A stretch of DNA of 64,000 bases from Hemerocallis citrina (lineage: Eukaryota; Streptophyta; Magnoliopsida; Asparagales; Asphodelaceae), in the NCBI GenBank assembly GCA_017893485.1, contig CM030364.1, positions 205,367,327-205,431,326 of the forward strand, given 5' to 3'. This document shows, in pieces, positions 35,044 to 47,110 of this stretch. The notes beneath the pieces were generated by a model that did no database searches, was not told the DNA's origin, and saw only the letters and a list, made by a program, of their open reading frames with translations. Within the stretch, counting starts at the first letter, position 1. The number at the start of each line of letters is the position of its first letter. The position numbers were made by a program, and so were the translations under genes.

Positions 35044-36101
35044 GCATTCAGTAGAAGGGCAGGACCCAGGACTAGGAATGGTGGTAATGGTAATGGGGCT
35101 GAAGGTTCCCATGAAGCTGGACTTGATCTTGAGACTGAGATTGCCAGGGTGTATCAGACCTTGAACACATTCATGGCAGCTAATATGGTGCAGAATCAGA
35201 ATCAGAATCAGAATCAAGAGGCTGGACCAGTGTTTGTTAATGCTGATCCTATCAAGCAGGTTGAGTCCTTCAAGTGGATGAATCCGCCTGTGTTTGAGGG
35301 GCAGTCAGATAGGGCTGATGATTGGATTAGACAGATGGAGATGATCTTCGAAGTCTCAGAAACTCCAGCAGTCAATAAGGTGAAGTTGGCTACTATGCGT
35401 TAGAGAAGGATGCTGGCGTTTGGTGGCAGTCAGTGAAGAGGACCTTTGGAGATCAGCAAGTGACTTGGGAGGATTTTCTGGATGAATTCAGGGATCGTTT
35501 CTTTCCTCTGGATATTCAGGAGAAGAAGGCAACAGAATTCTTGAATTTGCGGCAAGGCAACATGACAGTGCGTGAATATGAGACTAAATTTGCCCAGCTG
35601 TCAAGGTATGCACCGGAGCTGATTATAGATGAAGCGAAGAAGGCCAAGAAGTTTAAGCAGGGCTTGAGGCCGAATTTGAGGATGAGGATGATTTCGTTGG
35701 GCATCAGAAGGTTTGATAAGCTGGCCAGGAGATCAGCTATGATAGAAGAGGATATGGATCAGTTCCAGAAGAAGCAGGAGACCTGGAATAAGAGCAAGAG
35801 GCTAGTAGATAGTCAGAGTGGGAAGGAGTTCCCAGTGAAGTAGGGCAAGTTCTGTAGGCCAGTGCAGAAGGCACCCGCAGTTCAAGGCGTGACTTGTTTC
35901 AACTGTGGAGAGGCAGGTCATTATCAAGCAGCATGCACCAAGCCTCGGAAAGTGCAGATTTGTTATCAGTATGGTCGTGAAGGGCATCTCAGACCAAACT
36001 ACTCGCAGTTGAAGAAGGATGGTGCAGGCGGAGGCAAAGTTCTGAGGCAGGGGCGAGTGTTCGCATTGACTGAGGAGGATGCAGGTAACTCAAGGATGTG
36101 A
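35044..36101 (+). pseudogene. chromovirus-like gag with zinc knuckles
   Basis: The open frame begins AFSRRAGPRTRNGG after a tttgcag that resembles a 3' splice site; no ATG survives directly in front. It runs through ESFKWMNPPVFEGQSDRADD and WIRQMEMIFEV, and shifts frame at about 35400. It then resumes with WEDFLDEFRDRFFP and MTVREYETKFAQLSRYAPEL, a typical Gypsy gag core. A stop at 35841 precedes CFNCGEAGHYQAAC (intact CCHC) and CYQYGREGHLRPNY, a second knuckle with two Cys changed to Tyr. TGA ends it at 36099. Confidence 0.92.
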
Positions 36102-36241
36102 TCCGGGGTGTGCAAGAATTTTTGAATTCATTCATTTATGTATTAAGTAAAACTTTATTTGAGAATAAATTGGAGATTTGAGTATCGTTCTCTATGTAAC
36201 ATAATTTGTTTTGATTAATGGAATAAAAACAAAAGTTTTAT

Positions 36242-36628
36242 TTGATACTGGTTTCTTGCATACATTGTGTCGCCCCATTATTTTTGCAAGCCTTAGGTGA
36301 GGAACCTAAGGTGTTTCTAGGCAGGGTTTTGGCGGTGGCAACACCATCAAGGGAAGAGCATTCCATGCACTTGACAGAGGTATTACAAAAGTTGGAGGAG
36401 CGTAACTTGTATGCCAAGCTGTCGAAGTGTGAGTTTTGGAAGTTTGAGGTGGCTTTCCTTAATCATATCCTTTCTAAGGAGGGAGTGGCCACTGATCCTC
36501 AGAAGGTTGAAGTAGATTGTGGAAGGTCAGAGTTGGATGCAGGAGTTCAGAGGTTTTTGCAGCGGGTTTTCGAAGGCAAGTTATCAGAGTGCACAGTGGA
36601 AGGTTTTTTTCTTGAACTCTTTGTATGA
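36242..36628 (+). pseudogene. reverse transcriptase remnant
   Basis: Only the end of the RT palm/thumb survives: REEHSMHLTEVLQKLEERNL, then YAKLSKCEFWKFEVAFLNHI and SKEGVATDPQKVE (about 36350-36515). These are standard Gypsy motifs that normally follow the YxDD box, which is missing. A deletion joins gag 3' flank directly to this point. The tail after 36515 is out of frame. Confidence 0.9.
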
Positions 36629-36796
36629 TTGCATTCCTTCTGTGTGTTTGTATTTCTTTGTTGGAATGTATTCTCTTGTGCAATTGTATTTCTTAAACTA
36701 TGTTTCCATTTATGATATTTCAATCTCTTTGCTTATTTTTGTTTGGACCCTATTGGTATTAGTTCTGAGGACAGAACTATTCTAAGGAAGGAGTGA
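36629..36796 (+). other. internal 3' end with polypurine tract
   Basis: T-rich noncoding DNA ending in ctaaggaaggagtga at 36782-36796, a purine run touching the 3' LTR. Confidence 0.6.
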
Positions 36797-38373
36797 TGTA
36801 ATACCCCAGATTTTTTTAAATATTGTTTTTAAGATTTATAAATGAATTAAAATGATTTTTGGAGATTTAATAAATATTTTTTCTGAAGATTTATTTTTTT
36901 TACACGTGCAAATGTTTTCTTGGGAAGTTCAAAGTCAAAAATTATTTTGTGTAAAATCATTATTTATAATTATATATTATTTTTGAGTTTCTAGATTTTT
37001 CCGATAATTATTGGGCCTATTTGCAAATATTACAAAAAGATGGACTTTTGTGCAAACTTACCAATTGGAGGGAAAACTCTAGATTTTCAGATTTTTGGGC
37101 TGGGTATAATGCCTAGTAAACTCAGGGTTAAAAATTTTACTTTTTGTTTTGATGAATTTGATTTATTTTAAAGTTTCGATAAAAGAGGATCTTTTTGCAA
37201 AATTGTCATTTTGAGGGGTAAAAGTGCAAATTCATTTTCTGGGCCTTTTAAATAGTGTCGGCTAGCTTTATGATGGTTGTTTGTGTTTTTAAATCTCAAA
37301 TAAATTGGTTTTATCAAGTTTCCAAGTATATGGATCTATATATGTAAAGATGTGTTTTAAAAGGAGTATTTTTGCAAATGTGCTCAAAACCCTAAAACCA
37401 TGGATCCCAGCCTATTTAAGGGTGAAGCGCAGCCTTCTTTCACTGCACAACACAAGGGATTTCATTATTTTATTTTCTTGGAGTTTTAAAGCAAAAGATA
37501 TTGGATTTCTTGCGAATGAGGGATTTTTCGTATTGCTTTATTATCTTCGTTTGATCTATCCAACAAGGTGAGTGACATGTCTTGTTTTGTTTGTTTTATG
37601 TATGTTGTATGTGATGATCTATCGATTAGAAAGCATGCTAGGAGTTTGTATGATGATATATGAAGTTTGGATGAGTAGATGAATTAAAAGTGAATCCTGT
37701 CATGATACTATATTATTGATGATTGGAACCTTGATTTGTTGACTTGAGATTGTTAAAGAACTGAATAGAAATCATGAGTAGGATTCTTTCCTTCATATAC
37801 TTGCGGTTTTAACTTATCATGATGTGTTGTATGATAATATTGCATAAAGTAGATAAAAAGATTACCTTTACTTGGATATAAATTCATAACTCTATTTGGG
37901 GGCTTTTTGTTGAGTAGAAACTTGATTAGTGATTGATATTACGACTCATATGCATGGACAAATTATTGTGAATGATTGTGGATGAATTTAATGGCTATTG
38001 GATCTAAGAATTAAGTCTGAGAGTTTTGATAAAAAGAGGGTTTAGATTTGGATCTATGCATTATGATCAATTTGGGGGTTTCGTGATTTTGTGAAGTTTT
38101 GAGAAGTTTTCAATTAGATATGATTGGTTTTAGTACTGAGATTAAATCTAAATATTTCACTGTTTCTAATTGATGAGTTCTGAAGTTTTCTTGGCGCACA
38201 AATATGTGTACATATATCTTATTTCGTTGTTTTCGAAGATATTGGGTTTTCGTGTGTTTTGATGGAGTTTTGATTGGATTTCAATTGTTTTGGATCTGAG
38301 ATAGTTTTAAACTCTTTACTACTCTTATTGATGGATTTTTGAAGTCTAAACTAATGTTAAAAATTTGTATTCG

Positions 38374-38425
<52 letters not shown>

Positions 38426-40492
38426 ATGTTGTTTTGAAAGATTTTTGGGTAAAACTCCTATTTTGAGATCTTAATATGTTTTGATGTGTTTTAACAACTC
38501 GTATATGTTATACAAGTTATAATTAATTATCTCAGGAAATTAGTTTTTCAAATTTGTGATTTTTACAAGTGGAGTCGTGTATCGGTTAAAACAAGCACAA
38601 CCTTTAAACTACAGTCTGGAGGTCTGACAATCGACCGACCAATGTCGACAGTCGACTGTCGGGGTCCTGACTGAAGTATTTTCTTGAGTATCGAATTTTC
38701 CTGCAGGACAGTCAACTGACTACCTTATATAGTCGACTGTCTCTGCTCTGAATTAATGTTTTCTTCAAGTGCTGGATTTTCCTGCGGGATAGTCGACCGT
38801 CCAGATTACAAATTCGACTACTAATGCTCTAATTGTGGTTTTCTTGAGTCTTCAGATTTTTCCGCGGGACAGTCAACTGGCTACTGTATGCGGTCGACTG
38901 TCACTGCACTGCTTGATGTTTTCTTGACTTTTCTGATGCTTCTTTTGAACGATTATTATTTCAATATTATATTATTTTAAAAGATGTTTTGCAATGTTTA
39001 CAGAGAATTATATGTTATTTACGATGGAGTTTTAAATGTATTCTTTTGGACCTTATTTGAGTTACACGTGCTTTCAAAGGAATTGATGTTTTGTGATATT
39101 CTATAACTTAAAAATATGATTTTCAGTTATTTAATAAATCTAATATTTATTTGGATTCTGGAATTTTATATAAGATTTGGATTTTTGTTGATTTAAGAGC
39201 TTTCTTCATATAATCATTTCGACGATGGACTTGAGAGTTTTATTGAAAGTTTTGGTCTTGATGGATGAGTTGTGATTTCTCTAGGAGTTGAGTGGGAGTC
39301 CTGTGAACCGGCAGATGAGATTTGTGGATTTAGACCTGCGGGCTCTTGGGTTTGTTTTGTGGAATTAAGTCCGACAGGATACACTAACTCTAAAGAGGGG
39401 AAGTTTTGAGTTTTTAATGATAACCAACCTAAGGACAGGTACTAGTAGAGATGTGATGGAACTTGGGAAACGTAAGTATATGCTTTGGTGTGTTAGTCCA
39501 ACGGATGCGTTCCAGGACTGTTTGTTGTTCTGTCTCGAGAGGGCATTTGTATGTTCGCGTGTCGAGGGTCTGCAGACCTATTCACGGAGCATGCAGGGTG
39601 CATTCGCGTGTCGAAGGTCGGCAGGCCTATTCACAGAATGTATCTAGTGTATCTGCACTTGAGAGCCTTGCAAGACTATTCGTGGGGTACACGGTTGGGA
39701 GGTGATTCTCCGGTTTTTGAGCTATTCTTGCATGATGCTTACGCGTTGAGGGCTGTGGTGCCTATTCGTGGAGTATTCTGGATCTTATTTCCATCACCGT
39801 AGTAGGATTTGTTTCATAACGAAGGATCTAACCCTATAAAGTGGAGATCATTAAGGGCTTGCACCGGACCTATGTAGTATGGAATGCATAGAATTCGACA
39901 AGTATGCATTAGAGAGTCATCATATAGCATTGATGTTTCTTGACTTGGTTTTATGCTTGTTGTTTTCTGTTTTCCTACACTTGACACTGAGGCTAGATTC
40001 GCTTAATGTTTTCAGGTATTACTTAATACTATCTTATATTCCTTGATGATTTCATGTTTTACTTATTGTTATTTCTCATTTCATTTATTCTTGTATTTAA
40101 TACATATTGTTGATGACTCTATGTTTTATGATTTATTTATGTTGTCTTCTTTTTATGTCACTCACACCGTTATGACTGACCCCTGTAGTTTTGGGGGTTA
40201 GGGTTATCTCTAGCCTCATGTTTTACAGGTAGGTGCTTGTGGCTTGGGATTTGGATGCTTGAGATAGAATGACATTAAGACTTATGTAAAATTGTAAAAG
40301 GAAGTGTTGTAAGGAAAGTTTGTAATTCAAGGTATTTTGTATTCCGCTGTATTTTGTAAATAAGTGTTGTAATAAAAGTTGAAATAAAAATTATCTGTAT
40401 TTTTGGCTGTGTTTACTGTTGCAATTGAAGTTGATGCTGGAAATTGTGCCACGTATTTCTGAAATATCATATTGGAAATTCGGGGCGCTACA
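36797..40492 (+). repeat. 3' LTR (3.7 kb) of the long-LTR Gypsy element
   Basis: Matches 31109-34816 along its length, including TATA (37411-37420), AT run (38377-38424) and GTCGAC zone (38620-38910). It ends GGGGCGCTACA, then the agatg target copy and hAT sequence. Confidence 0.93.
38377..38424. repeat. (AT)n microsatellite in 3' LTR
   Basis: About 48 bases, the counterpart of 32702-32757. Confidence 0.95.
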
Positions 40493-40497
40493 AGATG

Positions 40498-40976
40498 GGC
40501 CGAGCGGACCGGTCCGGGCCTAAACCCGGCTGGTTTGCCCACGGTCGGGGTAGTCCCTGGCTGGGTTGGGTCTAAACCTGGGCCGGTCTGGTCCGGGTTG
40601 AGATTTGAAGAACTTGACTCGACCTACCCACGAAGCCACTCGGGTTAGACCTGACCCGGGCCGGTCTGGTCCGGGTTGGCCCACGAATTTCCAATTTTTT
40701 TATATTTCTCGAAATAAAAGAATAAATGTACAACAAGTATAAGAGTGAAAAAAATTTGTATTCTCAACTTGGAATAATTTTTACAACAATCAAAATTACC
40801 AAACAAAAACATGTAATAAAAACTAAAAAAAGCATACAAAATTATAGAATTACATGATTACATAAGCGGATAATCTATAGTTCGAGACAGTCTGGAGTTA
40901 GATTAAAGAGAGGACATTGAACTACTATTGTGCACATCAACTTATCTAAATCTAGGATCTCATCGCCCTAAATTCC
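40498..40976. other. hAT subterminal repeats and transposase 3' flank
   Basis: Up to about 40690 there are many CCGG-containing words (ggtccgggt, cccggctgg) in both orientations, like those at the other end (48760-49014). In hAT elements such subterminal motifs bind transposase. 40690-40976 is AT-rich noncoding sequence after the transposase stop. Confidence 0.7.
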
Positions 40977-41961
40977 CTACTCAGTTTCGACGTGATCTTC
41001 AGGAAAGTTGTTTCCACTTTTTGAGGTGTCAACTACTTTTCCTTGAGTCATATCCTCTGCTTTTATCCAATCTTCAGTCTACACGAGAATCTTCAATGAA
41101 TCCGGCTTCAATCGGTTCTTGTAATCGGTCAATACCATTCCACTTGAAGAAAACTCACTTTCTGAAGCAATTGTAGATACATGAGGGGTTAGTGGATCTC
41201 TAGCCATGTGTGATAGAATTGGAAATAGAGTTTCATGCTCTTTCCACCATTGTAACACCTCAATCATAGCAGTAGAACTCTCATTATCTTGTGAATTATA
41301 CCGTTTTAATTCATTCGGTGCATTTGTCTTAGGTTTTTAGACTGAATACGAGGAAGAAAATTAAAAATGGCATCTTCTAATGTGTTCTCACCCTTACCTT
41401 TAAAAGAAGAATAAGAAGTTGATACACTAGTTTGTCGTGTGGTACCGCTAGATGGATAAATTATATCATAAAAATCATAATAATTATTCAATGTCAACTC
41501 AAATATAGATAAATAACATTACATTCATACTGAGAATTTTTCCCAAGCAAAGAAAAATACATTTCAATCAAACTCTTCGTACTTGATAACTTGATACGAG
41601 AATCCATTACAGTAGAAATACAATACAATATAGGAGGAGGATTAAAATATTTCAAAAATTTATCATAAGCAGGAGTAATAATATGACCAATGAAAGGATC
41701 TGAAAGCATTTCTTTAAAAGTTTGCATTATACTAATGATTGAAATAAAAAAACTACTGTAAGTGGAATCATAAGATTTTGAAAATTTCACGATTGATATC
41801 TTAAAAAGTTTCGAAATTTTTAACAAACTTTCGGTATAATACCAAGATTTATGAGTCATTTGAAAGTTTTTCATATTTTTTGCAATACAAAATCATTTAT
41901 AACCATTTTGTATTGAGTAACAACATTCAGTATGTCGAAAGTAGAATTCTATCGTTGTTCA
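40977..41961 (-). pseudogene. hAT transposase, C-terminal part (first hAT)
   Basis: Minus strand. NSTFDILNVV near 41950, then SWYYTESLLKISKLFK, ISIISIMQTFKEMLSDPFIG, LKYFNPPPILYCISTVMDSR, and the dimerisation region EVLQWWKEHETLFPILSHMA / STIASESEFSSSGMVLTDYK (41270-41090), then TEDWIKAEDMTQGK to a TAG at 40977. Motif order matches the second hAT (58156-60288). Several stops and shifts. It is cut at 41961 by a solo LTR and continues upstream at 47111. Confidence 0.92.
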
Positions 41962-42556
41962 TGTAACCCCTGTTTTCCCAAAAATGTATTTTTGTGTATT
42001 TTCTGTACTTAAAATTTTGGTAAATTATTTTTACCGTTTTCAAGTTCTTTTATCAAATTCTATTATTGGACCTTCTATTCAAAATCTATTTTCGATCTAT
42101 AATTTTATTGTAACTATTTTTTATTTATTCTTATTATTGTTAGTACTACTTTTATTTCTATTATTATTACTATTATCATTTTTATCATTTTTCCTATTAT
42201 TATTATTATTGGTATTGGTATTGTTATTATTATTATTATTAGCATTTCTATAAAATCCTAATTGTATTTATAATTATTTCAAATAAATTTCATATTGTAG
42301 TACAATTTTATTTTGTTATATAAACCTACAATTTTATTGATTATTTTATTTTCTAATAGATTTTTATACTCTATTAAACCCTACTGGATATTTTCCCCTA
42401 ACCCATTATACCAAATAACCCAATCCAATAGCCATACCCACTGATTATTTAAACCCAAACCCATTTATTAATAAAACCCTAGGCCCGTTTCCCTCAAAAC
42501 CTAAACCCGATACCCCCTGTCACCCCCTTCAACCCTATTCTCACTCTATATATAAC

Positions 42557-43377
42557 GAAAATTTTGCCGTACTGCCCCACTTTTTGAAAATATTTGGCGC
42601 TTTGGCCCACGTCCGAAAAAAATTAGCGATCTACCCCAGTTTAGGACACGTCAGCATAAACCGTTATTGGAAATAACGGCATAGGTTATTTACATGCCGT
42701 TATTTTTAATAACGACATCTATATTTAAAAAAAGTATCATGCCGTTATTTGGAGTAACGGCATAGGTTATTTTGTTTTTCGACATCTTTTAGTCTCCATT
42801 TAGAGAAAAAATTGCAAGTGTGAAAACCTTATAACATATGCCGTTATTTCAAATAACGGCATTCTCAATACTGATGCCGTTATTTGGAATAACGGCATCA
42901 GTTATTACTTTTTTTTATAAAAAAGTAACTTATTATTCATCCTCTCTGACGAATAAGTTAATTAAAAAACAAAAAAATTAACTTATTATTCATTCTCTCG
43001 GTTTCCAAACAACAGCAAGAGTTCATTTATATATAACTGATGCCGTTATCTCCAATAACGGCATCAGTCATTCGAATGCCGTTATTCAGGATAACAACAT
43101 TATTTATAAGTTTTTTTCACACTTAGAATTTTTTTAAGTTAGAAGATTCACACTTGTAAGAGAAATATACTGATGTCGTTATTCCAAATAACGGCATGGA
43201 AAAAATGTAAAATAGATGCCGTTATTGGAAATAACGGCATGTAAATAACCTACGCCATTATTTCAAATAACGATTTATGCTGACGTGTCCTAAACAGGGG
43301 TAGATTGCTAATCGTTTTCAGAAGTGGGGCAGAGCGCCAAATATTTTCAAAAAGTGGGGCAGTACGGCAAAATTTTC
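42557..43377. mobile_element. Mutator-like non-autonomous element (MITE), 821 bp
   Basis: The termini GAAAATTTTGCCGTACTGCC and its exact complement lie at the ends, with inverted similarity continuing about 100 bp (gcgc, ggggtag, acacgtcagca). A perfect 9-bp target duplication, atatataac (42548-42556 and 43378-43386), is the Mutator signature. It has no coding frame. The interior holds about eight copies of a 25-bp palindrome, ATGCCGTTATT-N-AATAACGGCAT, at about 42694, 42739, 42838, 42874, 43040, 43075, 43173 and 43216. Confidence 0.95.
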
Positions 43378-43979
43378 ATATATAACCCCCTCCCCTGTTA
43401 ACCCATGCTCCTTGTGCCGCTTCGTCTTCCCTCTCCCGTCTCTCCCGACCTCTCATCTCTCTCTCCCACTCACCCTGTTCTCCACCTCGGCGTCGCCCAC
43501 AGCAACGTCGTCGCCCCCCCTGTGCTCCTCCCGAGCGACACGCCGCGCGACTGCAACGCCGACAGCCAAGCGATGCCAACAGCCACCACAAGGGCCCCTA
43601 CCTCTTCTCGACAGCCCCATTGTCCCTCCCTCCCGCTCTCCTCCTAGCATGTCCCGTCACAACCCCTGGTCCCCTCGTGCCTCCTGCATCGCGACCTTCA
43701 GCCATCTCCCGCTCGACCTTTGCGGCGCTGCGCCCAGCATCTTCGCGACGCTCTATAGCGTTGACAACCCTCTGCCTCTCTTCTCCCGTCTCCCTCTCCC
43801 TATCTCCTCGGTGCCACTTCTCCTCACAGTGCTCCTCAGCACCACCTCGCAACAGCAGCTGCGTTCTGTCGCACCTCGACAGCACCGGCAGTCTCGCCGG
43901 CAGCCTCTCTACCACCGTGTCCCCTGATCAGAGCCATGCAGAGCCATGCAGCCGCCAAGCTAGAGCCTAGCCATGGGTT

Positions 43980-44480
43980 GATTGATGTTTGTGGGTTGTG
44001 ATCTTGTTGATTATGAGCCGTTGATTGCCTTGATGATCATGATCATCATGATCCTTGATTGTTTTGATCTTGGCTTTGATCGTCTTTGTTGTGGACTGTC
44101 TGTTTGATTGATCTCTTGATCTTGATTGCTTGATCCCTTGATCTCGTCCGTTAATTTGATCTTGATCATCACCATCGAGGTGATCCTGGCCGTCCGTTCT
44201 CGATCATCATGATCATCGTCATCATGGAGTTCTTTGATCACTTTGATTGGTGGCCATTAGATCGTTGATCTGATCCGATCATCATTATCATCATCAAGAT
44301 ACTGATCACATCTCGATCTTGATCTAGATCTTCGATCAGAGTTGTCCGATCTGATCCGATCGCCTTGATCTCTTGATCTATTGATCTCAGTCGTCCGATC
44401 GTGTTCGTGATCTGTTGTTCCTTGTGTTCGTGATTGGTTCGTGATTCGATCATCGTGTTCGTGCCTAGGGAATCTATTCC
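43980..44480. repeat. GATC-rich degenerate repeat zone of the solo LTR
   Basis: Words such as tgatcatgatcatcatgatc, ttgatcttgatc and gatctgatccgatc recur with no fixed period over about 500 bases. The short minus-strand frames rich in Asp, Arg and His (for example DHEHDRTTEIN) are by-products of the repeat. Confidence 0.8.
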
Positions 44481-46039
44481 CGTTATTCTTGTTTTTCATC
44501 GTTCTCATCCTCATCTTTCAGGCAAGTAACTTGTACTCAAATTCCTTTGTATGATACAAGTCAAAAATACCGCTTGTAGTGCAGTTGGGTTTTAGAGACA
44601 ATTCGTGTGTAAAAACCCTTGTTGATATTGTCTCTATAGTGATTTGACCATAGTTGTCTCACGACACATATGACATGAATTAACTTAGGTTTTTCCCGTT
44701 CTTGATTTGATCATGTATGTGAGACTTCTTGTGAGAATTTAGGTATTTATTGAGAACCATGTGATAGACTTGTTTTAGATATATTAATTATCCTATTTTA
44801 TGATGTTCGGACACTTGGTGGACTCGATTTCATGTTTGGTTGTGTTGGATCATGTTTCGTTGAATCTATGTTGATTTTGGTTTTTAAGAAAATTATGTAT
44901 TTTGCCGATATTCTGTCTTGATCAGTAATTTAGACCATATTAAGGTCAGAATCTTAATTCCAGCATAAAACATGAGTTTTAGAGAAATTCGTCTTCTTTC
45001 CAACCCCTCTGACCTTGGTCGTTTTTGTTTTTGTATGTGTGAGATATGACCGTTTTACTACTGAGGTGTAATTTGTTTTCAGATTTCGTTCTTGATAATT
45101 TTGATGACTAAATTATTTTGATACTTTTACTACACAAATTATTTTGATCTGAAACTTTGATCAGTTTTCCTATGTCTATCTAGGGATTTCTCAGAATTTT
45201 GGTAGATTTTATTGATGAGTTTTATATGCCGGTTCATGCTTGTTTATAAAGATTGTGCTTACTGTATTTTACTCGTTGTTCTGTAAAAAATCGTATTTTC
45301 ACCCTGATTCCTTTGACTGTATAAAAAATATTTGTGAATTATGAAAGTTATCCTATTTTTTCTATTTGCATCTCCCTTTGGCGGATTTGGATTTCATTTC
45401 ACTGGTTGCGAGATATTATAGTTTTCGTACAGCAGTGTTGGGAATTCCAGATTTGCCAAACTATCGTTTATTGATGTTTTCTGATTTTTGATGACTGGTC
45501 TAATTTTGCTGGAAAATTCTGAAACTTTATATTATGATACTAGACAGATAGGGGAATACCTCAGATTTTTCGTGGATTTATTTAATGTGTTTTTATGCTA
45601 TTTTTATACTCTTGAACTCGATTTCCTGATTTCTGGCTGAACGTGTTTTCTGCATTCAAATCAGTTTTGAACTATGTTTTTTTGAATTACTATATGACTT
45701 ATTTGTAATTGCTGGATTCAGTTGGGAGTCTATTTTCTAGGCATTTTGATGGATTCAGATTTGCATTTTTGTAACACTGAGAATTTCAGTGTTACTACAG
45801 CATGGTCTTGCTGTCGTGAACTTGAGATTTGGTTATTTTATTCTTTTGTGAGTTATATTGCACCCGTACTTGTTTATCTTGCAACCTGAACTTGTTACTT
45901 GATCATACCATGATATACATGCTTGTTTCGTGACACATACATGCTTGTTTGACATTAATAATAAATTAACCAAGCCGGGGTTTAAAAGGGACAGATCTAA
46001 TAGTGAATAATTCAGAAACATGTATTCGAAAGAGAATCT

Positions 46040-46570
46040 ATTGATTCTATGTAATACTTGAGACTTGGCTTGATACTTGATACTTGGCTTGATACTTGGT
46101 CACTTAAGGCTTGATATTTCACTACTTGAGGCTTGATATTTCGCTTGGCTTGATACTTGATACTTGAGGCTTGATACTTCACTCTTGAGGCTTGTTTACT
46201 TGATACTTGAGGCTTCATACTTGATACTTGATTCTTGAGGCTTGTCCCTGAGTATACTGCCCATTATGGTCCAGTATGAAATCTAAAACGAAACTGTATT
46301 GACTGTAACAACTATGTGATAAAAGGATGGCACATGAAGTATTACCTAGATAGTAATAACACATGATACTTGAACTTGAAACTTGAACTTGATACATGCT
46401 TACTTGATACTTGATTACTTGATACATGAGACTTGATGCTTGAACATGATACTTGACACTTGTACTTGACTACTTGACACTTGTTACTTGATTTCGTGAC
46501 ACTTGACTCTTGATACTTGACACTTATTTACATGACACTTGTTCACTTGAACTTGATTCATGCCACTTAT
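46040..46570. repeat. TACTTGA-type degenerate array of the solo LTR
   Basis: Dozens of copies of ttgatactt/gaggcttgata-like words at 7-14 bp intervals, interrupted at about 46250-46360. It lies near the 3' end of the LTR. A weaker analogue (caggta/aacaggtaa words) is near 24600-24760 in the minus-strand copy. Confidence 0.8.
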
Positions 46571-47110
46571 ACTTGTTCGTCTTGCCATGCTAGTATTCCA
46601 TTTGATATCATGCTTATACCATGTTGCTAGTTAGTTTTCCATGTACTTGTATCCTGCATTACAAGTGGCCCGCAACTTGCAATTGACGAGTACTTGTTTT
46701 CTCTTTCCTATCTCTGCAATTGTTAAATTGCAGATTTTGGAGAACATGTTTCAGACGGTATTGGTGACATGAAGTATTAGTGCTGGATTTTATTATTATT
46801 ATTTCTTGTAGCTTGCTTGAACAATATTGTATTTGATACTTGGATTTATTCTTGTATTTGGGCAATGTGACCCTGGATATTTGACTTATTCAGATCATGA
46901 CTATTTGAGATTTATATATTTGGTTTCAAGTATTCTTGTTGGTATTTTAGTTCATATGTACATGTTGGTTGATTCTTTTGCTTCCGACTCTGATTATTTC
47001 GTGAGATGTTGTAAAGATTCTTGAACAGCTTATGGATGATGAAAACCATTCGCTGGGCTTTTGTCGCGTATCAGTATTCCGTATTCTCTTTTGGGAAGCG
47101 GGGCATGACA

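Larger units (their letters stand above)
31109..40492 (+). mobile_element. long-LTR Ty3-Gypsy (chromovirus/Tekay-like) element, internally deleted
   Basis: Two LTRs of about 3.7 kb (TGTAATACCCC...GGGGCGCTACA) flank only 1.98 kb of internal sequence. The 5-bp target copies agatg (31104-31108, 40493-40497) match perfectly. The internal part has a tRNA-Met-type primer site, gag and a fragment of RT. Protease, most of RT, RNase H and integrase are gone. The LTRs are similar over their whole length, roughly 93-95% in the parts I compared. The RT-to-3'LTR segment ends in aaggaaggagtga, a polypurine tract. It is a non-autonomous deletion derivative. Confidence 0.93.
41962..47110 (+). mobile_element. 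solo LTR of the second long-LTR family, plus strand, carrying a MULE insertion
   Basis: Ends TGTAACCCCTGTTTTCCC and GGGAAGCGGGGCATGACA, homologous in complement to 24056-27825. The flanks gttca and attta are a poor target pair (two transitions). However, the hAT transposase reading resumes almost without loss across it (KFSRDLN / EQR.NSTF), supporting one insertion. The promoter TATA (ctatatataac, about 42546-42556) is split by a Mutator-like MITE. A GC-rich leader (43390-43960), a GATC-rich stretch and a TACTTGA-type array follow. Confidence 0.85.

Noticed and set aside
43405..43970. Several overlapping long frames on both strands
   Set aside because: GC- and CT-rich LTR leader sequence leaves all frames open; no conservation with the sister LTR frame.
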